Below, in pieces: positions 58,081 to 64,000 of a stretch of 64,000 nt of DNA. The stretch's first letter is position 1. Every line of letters begins with the position of its first letter. Origin of the DNA: Promineifilum sp019695075 (GTDB taxonomy: Bacteria > Chloroflexota > Anaerolineae > Promineifilales > Promineifilaceae). The notes below the pieces were generated by a model, which was not told the origin of the DNA, searched no databases, and saw nothing but the letters and a program-made list of their open reading frames with translations. Position numbers and translations under genes: made by a program. The stretch lies in the NCBI GenBank assembly GCA_026129185.1, contig JAHCIO010000025.1:1-64000 (forward strand), read 5' to 3'.

Positions 58081-59856
58081 ATGAGACGCTATCGCACCGC
58101 CGACGAGATTCGGCGCTATGATCTGATGAAGCTGGGCGTGCTGCTGCTGCTCATCCTGCTGCTCATCCTGACCTGGCTGGCCACCCGCGAGGCGGGCGTC
58201 CTCGATGTGACCGGCGCGGCCGAACCGACGGCCGTGGCCGAGGCGACGCTGGAGCGCGAGCCGGGCACGATGCCCGCGCCAACGCTGGCTCTGCCCAGCG
58301 TTGACGTGCCCGTCGGCCGGCTGACCCCCGGCGCGGTGACGTTGAGCGGCCACGCCGGGGCGGGGGCGCAGGTGGCTGTGCTGGCCGACGGTCGGCCGCT
58401 GGGCCTGGCCACGGCCGGCGTGGACGGCGCGTGGGCCTTGACGACCGACCTGCCCGCCGGGCAGCACACCATCACCGTTCAGACGCTCGACAATGTCGGC
58501 ACCATCGTGGCCGAGTCCGCGCCGCTGACCATCACCGTGGGCGAGGCCCTTATCGCGGGCGGCGGCGATGCAACCGCGCCCGCGGTGGCAGGTGAGCTGC
58601 CCGCGCCCGTCTTTGATCCGCTCGCGGACACGTGGACGTTGTCGGGCACGGCCGCGCCCAACGCCGCCGTCGCCATCCTGGCCGGCGGCGCGCCCGTGGC
58701 CGAAACGACGGCCGACGCCGCCGGCGCGTGGACGATGGCCGTCCCCGGCGCGAACGTCTCCGGCGATGTCATCGTCCAATCGACCGACGCCGCCGGGGCC
58801 ATCGTCTCGACGCCGCTGACCATCGGCGCGCGCCCGCCCAGCGTCGCCGCGCCTGGCCAGACAGCCCTGCCGGCCGCCGGCGCAGTCATTGTTGTGCCCG
58901 TGGGGCCGGGTGTCTGGACGGGGCAGGCCGCGCCGGGCACACAGGTGGAGGCCATCGTCGATGACCAGAGCGCCGGCGCCACCAGCGCCGACGCCCAGGG
59001 CAACTGGTCGTTGTCGCTGGCTCTGCCCGCCGGTCAGCACACACTGCGTTTCAACAGCCTCGATCCCGCCGGCGTCTTGCTGTCCGCGGGGACGGCGCTG
59101 GCGGTCACGGCCGGCGAGGGCGAGGCCGTTGCCGCCACGCCGGAGGGCGCTGCCCCGGCCGAGACACCCGTCGCCGGAGCAACCGACACCATCGCCGCCG
59201 TGCTACGCGCCCGGCCGGAGTTCGCCACGCTGGTGCGGGCCATCGACGCCGCCGGTCTGGGCGACGCCCTGGCCCAGCCGGGGCCGTTCACCGTCTTCGC
59301 GCCTACCGAGGCGGCCTTTGTGGCCCTGCCGCAGAGCGTCGTCGACGCGCTGCTGGCCAACCCGGAGGCGCTGGCCGCCGTGCTGCGCTATCACGTGGCC
59401 CAGGGACGCCACACCGCTGTCGAACTACGCACCGTCCAGCCGAGCACCATCGACGGCCGGCTGCTGACGGTCACGATGCAGGCCGATGGCCAGGCTATCA
59501 ACGGCGCGCTGATGACCGAAACCGACATCGCCGCCGGCAACGGTATCATTCACGCCATCGACCGCATCCTGCTGCCGCCGCTGGCCGCGGGCGTGCGTCC
59601 GCCGATCATCGACGAGTCGGGCGTGCCTACCTTTGTTGGGCCGCGCCTGACGGTCGTCGGCAAAGCCGAGCCGGGCCGGACGATCCGCGTCGAACTGAAC
59701 GGCGAGGCGTTTGGCGACGCCGTTGTGGTTGACGCCAACGGCGGCTGGCAGGTGAGCGGCGACGTCAGCGCCGCCGAGTATCGCATCGTGGCCTTCATGC
59801 TCAACGGCGCGACGCTGGAGGCTTTCTCGCGGCCGGTGGCCCTGACTGTGCGCTAG
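58081..59856 (+). CDS. Membrane-anchored protein with Ig-like repeats and a fasciclin domain
   Basis: A 591-residue exported protein. One membrane helix at about 16-34 (LGVLLLLILLLILTWLATR) is followed by three Ig-like (Big-type) repeats at about 78-165, 175-258 and 265-345 (VTLSGHAGAGAQVAVLADGRPL with GAWALTTDLPAGQHTITVQTLD). A fasciclin (FAS1) domain covers about 372-505 (FATLVRAIDAAGLGDALAQPGPFTVFAPTEAAF, VLRYHVAQGRH, NGIIHAIDRILLPP), then a further Ig-like repeat. FAS1 domains mediate cell adhesion. It follows the HhH-repeat gene by three bases, so the two form a unit. Confidence 0.92.
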   Translation: MRRYRTADEIRRYDLMKLGVLLLLILLLILTWLATREAGVLDVTGAAEPTAVAEATLEREPGTMPAPTLALPSVDVPVGRLTPGAVTLSGHAGAGAQVAVLADGRPLGLATAGVDGAWALTTDLPAGQHTITVQTLDNVGTIVAESAPLTITVGEALIAGGGDATAPAVAGELPAPVFDPLADTWTLSGTAAPNAAVAILAGGAPVAETTADAAGAWTMAVPGANVSGDVIVQSTDAAGAIVSTPLTIGARPPSVAAPGQTALPAAGAVIVVPVGPGVWTGQAAPGTQVEAIVDDQSAGATSADAQGNWSLSLALPAGQHTLRFNSLDPAGVLLSAGTALAVTAGEGEAVAATPEGAAPAETPVAGATDTIAAVLRARPEFATLVRAIDAAGLGDALAQPGPFTVFAPTEAAFVALPQSVVDALLANPEALAAVLRYHVAQGRHTAVELRTVQPSTIDGRLLTVTMQADGQAINGALMTETDIAAGNGIIHAIDRILLPPLAAGVRPPIIDESGVPTFVGPRLTVVGKAEPGRTIRVELNGEAFGDAVVVDANGGWQVSGDVSAAEYRIVAFMLNGATLEAFSRPVALTVR

Positions 59857-59950
59857 GGCGAACGGCCGCCGGCAACTGAGCGCAATCGGGACGAGTAGAA
59901 TGGGCCGGCGGCCGTCTAGGGCGGCGCTGGCCCAAAGGAGAAAAACAGCG

Positions 59951-60898
59951 ATGGGCGATGACTTGATGGGCATGTTGTCGGGGCTGACCGACCCGGACGA
60001 GAAAGACTCAACCGGCCAGGAGGAGCGCGGCTTAGGCTCGTTGCTCGGTGGTCTGATGGGGGGCGGTGGAGCCGAGAGCGCCGGCAGTGGCGATCTGCTG
60101 GGCAGTCTGCTCGGTGGGCTGATGGGCGGCGGCACGGCCGGCAGCGGCCAGAGCGCCGGCAGCGGCAGCGGCGACATGGGCGACCTGCTCGGCAGCCTGA
60201 TGGGCGGCGCGGCCGGTAGCGGCCAGAGCGCCGGCAGCGGCAGCGGCGACATGGGCGACCTGCTGGGCAGTCTGATGGGCGGCGCGGCCGGCAGCGGCCA
60301 GAGTTCCGCCGCCGGCAGCGGCGGTATGGGCGACCTGCTCGGTGGACTGCTGGGCGGCGGGTCGGCCGGCGGCCTGGGCGGTTTGCTGGGTGGCCTGTTG
60401 GGCGGCAGCGGCGGCGCAGGCTCCTTCGGCGGCGGCGGCGGCCCGATGCTGCCCTTCGCCGAGACGCTGGCCGAGAAGCTGCACATCTCGCCGCAGATGG
60501 CCAACTCGCTGATCATGGGCGCGATTGGCCTGCTGACGGCCTCGGCGGCCAAGAAGCAGAGCGGCCGCAGCGTGGACCTGGCCGGCGTCACCAGCCCTGA
60601 CTACATTCGCTCCAGCGGCGTCGCCTCGCGCCTGTCGGCGCAGATGGGCATCAGTGAAGACGACGCCGTCGCCGGCCTGCAAGAGGCGATGGGCCTGATG
60701 GCCGCCCAGAGCGGCATGGCCCCCGCGCCCAAACCGGCCGCGGCCAAGAAGAAGAAGGCCAAGAAAGCCGGCGACGCCACCGCGGCCGCGCCAGCGGCCA
60801 AGAAATCAACGCGCAAGACGACGAAAACGACACCCAAGAAATCCTCAAAGTCGGAGACCGGGCCTGACTTTATGGGTCTGCTGGACGATCCCCAATAG
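59951..60898 (+). CDS. Gly-rich repeat protein (DUF937-like) with basic tail
   Basis: A 315-residue protein. ATG 59951 was chosen for its AAAGGAG ribosome site and because the frame beyond it is repeat-like. The N-terminal 150 residues are low complexity, with three copies of a 25-residue unit (GSGQSAGSGSGDMGDLLGSLM then GGAA). Residues about 150-255 (LAEKLHISPQMANSLIMGAIGLL, VASRLSAQMGISEDDAVAGLQEAM) look like a helical DUF937-type domain. The tail is Lys-rich (KPAAAKKKKAKKAGD). It may be a cell-surface or polymer-associated protein; function unknown. Confidence 0.86.
   Translation: MGDDLMGMLSGLTDPDEKDSTGQEERGLGSLLGGLMGGGGAESAGSGDLLGSLLGGLMGGGTAGSGQSAGSGSGDMGDLLGSLMGGAAGSGQSAGSGSGDMGDLLGSLMGGAAGSGQSSAAGSGGMGDLLGGLLGGGSAGGLGGLLGGLLGGSGGAGSFGGGGGPMLPFAETLAEKLHISPQMANSLIMGAIGLLTASAAKKQSGRSVDLAGVTSPDYIRSSGVASRLSAQMGISEDDAVAGLQEAMGLMAAQSGMAPAPKPAAAKKKKAKKAGDATAAAPAAKKSTRKTTKTTPKKSSKSETGPDFMGLLDDPQ
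60140..60364. repeat. 75-bp tandem repeat within the 59951 gene
   Basis: Units begin at 60140, 60215 and 60290 (GGCAGCGGCCAGAG-type starts), nearly identical over 75 bp for the first two. The third diverges after about 60 bp. The period is a multiple of three, so unit number can change without breaking the frame. Confidence 0.85.
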
Positions 60899-60989
60899 CG
60901 CCCCCGGCGCGAACGCGGATCACCGGCGGCGGCAAAATCTGCCCTGGCAACCCGCCGCCGGCCGCCAGCATGCAGATGTGGAGGTTCAT

Positions 60990-61364
60990 ATGTTGAAGGA
61001 ATTTCGCGACTTCATTAACCGTGGCAATGTGATCGACCTGGCCGTCGCCGTCATCCTCGGCGGCGCGTTCACGGCTATCGTCAACTCGCTCGTCGCTGAC
61101 ATCATCATGCCCATCATCGGCGTGTTACTGGGCGGTATCGACTTCACGTCGTTGGCCATTACGGTGGGGGACGCCAACATCACCTACGGCAACTTCATCC
61201 AGGCCATTGTCAACTTCCTGCTGATCGCCTTCGTGATCTTCCTCATCGTCCGGTCGCTGAACCGCGCGAAGAAGCCGGCGCCGCCGGCCGCGCCGCCCGG
61301 CCCGACGAAGGAGGAAGGGTTGCTGACGGAGATCCGCGACTTGCTGCGCGCCCAACAGCGCTAG
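60990..61364 (+). CDS. mscL: Large-conductance mechanosensitive channel
   Basis: Releases solutes under hypo-osmotic stress through the inner membrane. The 124-residue protein from ATG 60990 (ribosome site GGAGG) matches the short form. The N-terminus MLKEFRDFINRGNVIDLAVAVILGGAFTAIVNSLV includes the gate helix TM1. The periplasmic loop is short (GGIDFTSLAITVGDANI). TM2 is NYGNF-like then IQAIVNFLLIAFVIFLIV, followed by the cytoplasmic helix TEIRDLLRAQQ. It ends in a very GC-rich hairpin. Confidence 0.97.
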   Translation: MLKEFRDFINRGNVIDLAVAVILGGAFTAIVNSLVADIIMPIIGVLLGGIDFTSLAITVGDANITYGNFIQAIVNFLLIAFVIFLIVRSLNRAKKPAPPAAPPGPTKEEGLLTEIRDLLRAQQR

Positions 61365-61376
61365 ACCCTGGCGGCG

Positions 61377-61416
61377 CTGCCGCGCGGCGCGGCCGGTCCC
61401 GCGCCGCGCGGCAGCC
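61377..61416. other. GC-rich hairpin after mscL
   Basis: A perfect 17-bp stem, GCTGCCGCGCGGCGCGG with its inverse (61377-61393 and 61400-61416), loop CCGGTC. A CTTCTC stretch but no T-run follows, so it is a Rho-assisted or mRNA-protecting hairpin rather than a classical terminator. Confidence 0.7.
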
Positions 61417-61458
61417 CTTCTCAATCGTACACGTGCATACCTAACCTGGAGGGGTACC

Positions 61459-62478
61459 ATGTCAATTATTCGCCGCATCATCGGCCTGCTCATGATCATC
61501 ATCGGCATCGTCGGTTTGGTTATCGCCGGCGCGGGGGCCTACTTCGCCGGCCAGGCCATTGACACCGTCGTCGGCGGGTTGAATTCGGCCGTCGATATGC
61601 TCGGCACGACCGTCGATACGTCCACCGCCAGCCTGGAGAACGTCAAGGCGACGTTGACCGAGGTCGGCGGCACCCTGGAAACCGTCTCGGCAACGGCCGG
61701 CAACGCCGCCGTCACCCTGTCCGACACGCAACCGTTGCTGGAGCGGATGACGACCCTGACCACCGACACCCTGCCGACGAGTCTCGACGCTGTCAACGCC
61801 GCCGTGCCCAATCTGGCCGGCATCGCCGGCAGCATCGACGCCACGCTGACCCGACTCAGCGAATTCCAATTCCAGCGCACCATCGCCACCATACCCATCA
61901 GCTTCGACCTGGGCATCGACTACGCGCCCGAAGAGCCGTTCGATCAGGCCGTGTTGCAGATCGGCGAGAGTCTCGTCGACGTGCCCGACCAGCTACGCGC
62001 GCTGGAAGGCAGCCTGCAGACGACCGTGACCAACCTCGGCAACATCAGCCAGAACATCGGCGACCTGTCGGGCAATATCACCGGCATCAACACGACCGTG
62101 CAGCAGTACATCCCGCTGCTCGACCAGTACATCGGCGTCCTCGACCAGACGGCCGCCTCGCTGGAGAACACCCGCGCGCAGGTCAACGCCAACCTGAGCA
62201 CGATCAAGTGGGTGGTGACGGGCATCATGGCCTGGTTCGCCCTCTACCAGATCGTGCCGCTCTACGTCGGCTACCGCATGTTGAGCGATAAGGTCGTCGA
62301 GGGCACATTTGAGGAGCGCGTCGAGGCGCTGGACGCGCGCCCGGCCACCTATGCCGAAGCGAAGGCCGAGCGGGCCGAAGAGGCCGCCGAGCGCGCCGAG
62401 GAGGCCGCCGACCGGGCCAAAGAAGTCGCCGGCGACGCCCGCGACGCGGCCGAAGACGCCGTCGATTCGGCGTCCTAG
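61459..62478 (+). CDS. Membrane protein with long extracytoplasmic coiled coil, unknown function
   Basis: A 339-residue protein with the ribosome site GGAGGGG before ATG 61459. A first membrane helix (about 8-34) is followed by about 205 residues rich in Thr, Ala, Ser and Leu that look helical and coiled (VDTSTASLENVKATLTEVGGTLETVSA). A second membrane helix comes near 250-272 (WVVTGIMAWFALYQIVPLYVG), then a cytoplasmic tail with heptads of the type AERAEEAAERAEEAADRAKE. The layout resembles methyl-accepting-like or apolipoprotein-like membrane proteins. Family not recognised. Confidence 0.84.
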   Translation: MSIIRRIIGLLMIIIGIVGLVIAGAGAYFAGQAIDTVVGGLNSAVDMLGTTVDTSTASLENVKATLTEVGGTLETVSATAGNAAVTLSDTQPLLERMTTLTTDTLPTSLDAVNAAVPNLAGIAGSIDATLTRLSEFQFQRTIATIPISFDLGIDYAPEEPFDQAVLQIGESLVDVPDQLRALEGSLQTTVTNLGNISQNIGDLSGNITGINTTVQQYIPLLDQYIGVLDQTAASLENTRAQVNANLSTIKWVVTGIMAWFALYQIVPLYVGYRMLSDKVVEGTFEERVEALDARPATYAEAKAERAEEAAERAEEAADRAKEVAGDARDAAEDAVDSAS

Positions 62479-62514
62479 CGCCGTGCGGCCGGCAAGCCGA
62501 GGAGGAGACGAGCC

Positions 62515-64000
62515 ATGTCCACCGACCATGAAGGCGACGAGGCCAACCGCCGCCGCGTCATTGCCGCCGGGGTCATCCTGGCCCTTCAGATCATCGGCCT
62601 GCTCTGGCTGCTGCTGTTTGCCCGCGACCGCTTTGCCCTGGGCGCGGGACAGGAACCGCAAGCCACGGCTGTGCCCATAGTCGCGGCCACCGCGGTGGCC
62701 ACGGCCGAAGACATACCGACAGCCGTGCCGGAGGACAACAGCGCGGCGACCGCCGCTGCCGATGCCGAGGCCACTGCTGCGGCCAAAGCCACCACGGCGG
62801 CTACGGCCGACGCCGAAGCAACGCTGGCCGCGGGCCTGACCACCGCCGACGCCGGCGTCGTCGCCCCGGAGGACGTGCGCCTCGACACCTCCGGCCTGCC
62901 GACCGCGCCGGACTGGTTCGCCCAACTGGTCGAGGGTTCCGCGCCCGACGCCGCCGCGGGCACGGCCGGCATGCCGCCGCACCTGTTGCTGACCTTCCCC
63001 GAGGCCCAGGAGCCGGCGTTGGAGTTGGCCACGCCCGATCTGACCCGGCCGCAGGTGCGCATTGTGCCCATCGCCGCCCTGCTGGCCTGGTTGCAGGCGC
63101 GCGGCGACGACGCCGGGCAGGACGCACTGGAAGACCTGCAATCGCTGCTGGCCGACCCGCCGCCGGCCGATGAGGCTGTCGTGCCGCCGCTGCCCTTCAG
63201 CGACCTGCGCCAGCCGTTGGTTGCGCGCGTTGCCTTCACCCAGTTTGGCGGCGGCCACGGCGTCGGCTATGTCGCCCACATGACCGGCGACGCGGCCACG
63301 CCGGCGACGGCCGATTCGGGCCTGATCTACGTCTACCAGGGCCTGACCGACGACGGCCGCAACTACGTCTTCATCAGTTGGCCCGTGGACAGCACCTTCC
63401 TGGGCGAGGACGCCGATGCTGCCGCGACAGCCGTGGCCGCCGACGCCGACGCCTACTACCAGACAATCGCCGCGGAGATCGAGACGGCCGACGACGCGAC
63501 CATGACCACGACGCTGGCGAGCCTGGGCCGCCTGGTGCGCTCGCTGGCCGTGGGCCGGGCCGCGGTTGCGGCCGCGGCGCAGGCGACGCCGGAGCCGGCG
63601 GTGATCGTGCTGCCGCGGGGTGTGACGGGCACGCCGGCCGACGCCACGGGCTTCGTCTGGAATTGGACGAGCAGCCGCGGCGGCGAGGGCGATGAGACGC
63701 CCGTGGCCAACCCGCCCGACTACGCGCTGGCCTTCTGGCCCGATGGCAGCTTCAGTTTCGTGGCCGATTGCAACGTCGGCCGGGGCAGCTATGCCCTCGA
63801 CGATCTCAACGCCATCCGCCTGATGCCGGGGGCCATGACGCGGGCGGCCTGCCCGCCCGGCTCGCAGGCGGACGAATTCGTGCAGACGCTGGCCGACACG
63901 CGGACGATGCTCTTTGACGAGAGCGGCGACATGATCCTGGTGTTGGCCGACGGGCGCGAGGCCGTCTTTGCCAACGCCGGCCCGGCCGACAGCGAGGCCG
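62515..64000 (+). CDS. Membrane-anchored protein with META-like domain (3' end cut by window)
   Basis: Open from ATG 62515 (ribosome site GAGGAGGAG) to the last base with no stop, so at least 495 residues. One N-terminal membrane helix (about 17-37, IAAGVILALQIIGLLWLLLF) is followed by a Thr/Ala-rich linker (about 45-110) and a globular part of about 250 residues (PQVRIVPIAALLAWLQARGD, VGYVAHMTGDAA). From about 380 there is a META-like domain (GFVWNWTSSRGG, YALAFWPDGSFSFVADCNVGRGSYALDD, TRAACPPGSQADEFVQTLAD). The ADCN and AACP cysteine pair is typical. It is the sixth co-directional gene of an envelope run. Confidence 0.85.
   Translation, partial: MSTDHEGDEANRRRVIAAGVILALQIIGLLWLLLFARDRFALGAGQEPQATAVPIVAATAVATAEDIPTAVPEDNSAATAAADAEATAAAKATTAATADAEATLAAGLTTADAGVVAPEDVRLDTSGLPTAPDWFAQLVEGSAPDAAAGTAGMPPHLLLTFPEAQEPALELATPDLTRPQVRIVPIAALLAWLQARGDDAGQDALEDLQSLLADPPPADEAVVPPLPFSDLRQPLVARVAFTQFGGGHGVGYVAHMTGDAATPATADSGLIYVYQGLTDDGRNYVFISWPVDSTFLGEDADAAATAVAADADAYYQTIAAEIETADDATMTTTLASLGRLVRSLAVGRAAVAAAAQATPEPAVIVLPRGVTGTPADATGFVWNWTSSRGGEGDETPVANPPDYALAFWPDGSFSFVADCNVGRGSYALDDLNAIRLMPGAMTRAACPPGSQADEFVQTLADTRTMLFDESGDMILVLADGREAVFANAGPADSEA

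Overview
The window is a GC-rich, tightly packed bacterial chromosome segment with no phage, transposase, plasmid or CRISPR genes. Gene content suggests a filamentous or aerobic member of the Chloroflexota (Anaerolineae/Ardenticatenia-like). The reasons are a PQQ-propeller serine/threonine kinase, coenzyme F420 genes, two TPP-dependent 2-oxoacid:ferredoxin oxidoreductases, PdxST-type vitamin B6 synthesis, a b6-type cytochrome b with Rieske protein, and many secreted proteins with threonine/proline-rich or Ig-like segments. This taxonomic placement is inference from gene content; there is no rRNA gene here.

Layout. 1-3.6 kb: rnc, fabF, a fused moaD-moaE and moaC on the minus strand. 3.6-4.5 kb: a PIG-L deacetylase. 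4.8-10.6 kb: a co-directional signalling block (Ser/Thr kinase with 8-blade propeller, PP2C phosphatase, J-like/VWA protein, zinc-ribbon/FHA protein, small unknown protein, OmpR-type regulator), followed by a RelA/SpoT protein whose synthetase half looks degenerate. 13.3-18.3 kb: a small glycogen-binding-domain protein and two overlapping membrane glycosyltransferases. 18.5-20.2 kb: a triple-FKBP lipoprotein and a small frameshifted gene. 20.5-28.6 kb: a minus-strand operon of an FCD/GntR regulator, a CBS protein and two 2-oxoacid:ferredoxin oxidoreductases, one with a CBS pair fused to its beta subunit. 28.8-32.5 kb: pdxS, pdxT, a PAS histidine kinase and a DUF5655-like protein. 32.6-40.9 kb: msrP-msrQ, two methyltransferases, VanW, a membrane protein, a frameshifted lipoprotein and a small helical protein. 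41-45.4 kb: an F420-dependent LLM oxidoreductase, thioredoxin, an SsnA-like amidohydrolase, npdG and cofE. 45.4-49 kb: an MFS transporter and three poorly known genes. 49-52.4 kb: Rieske, cytochrome b and dihaem cytochrome c. 52.5-56.2 kb: tRNA-Val, dcd, a META lipoprotein and a DNRLRE surface protein. 56.3-64 kb: a run of envelope genes including mscL, the last cut by the window end.

The most unusual structural feature is a set of at least ten sequence-unrelated classes of short repeat. They often have a 7-8 bp period and usually fold back on themselves (unit array, short spacer, inverted array). They lie at gene ends, and several supply the stop codon or extra codons to the neighbouring gene. 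The most interesting protein-level features are the CBS-regulated oxidoreductase operon, the kinase/phosphatase/VWA/FHA block and a cytochrome b with an unexplained C-terminal domain of about 160 residues.
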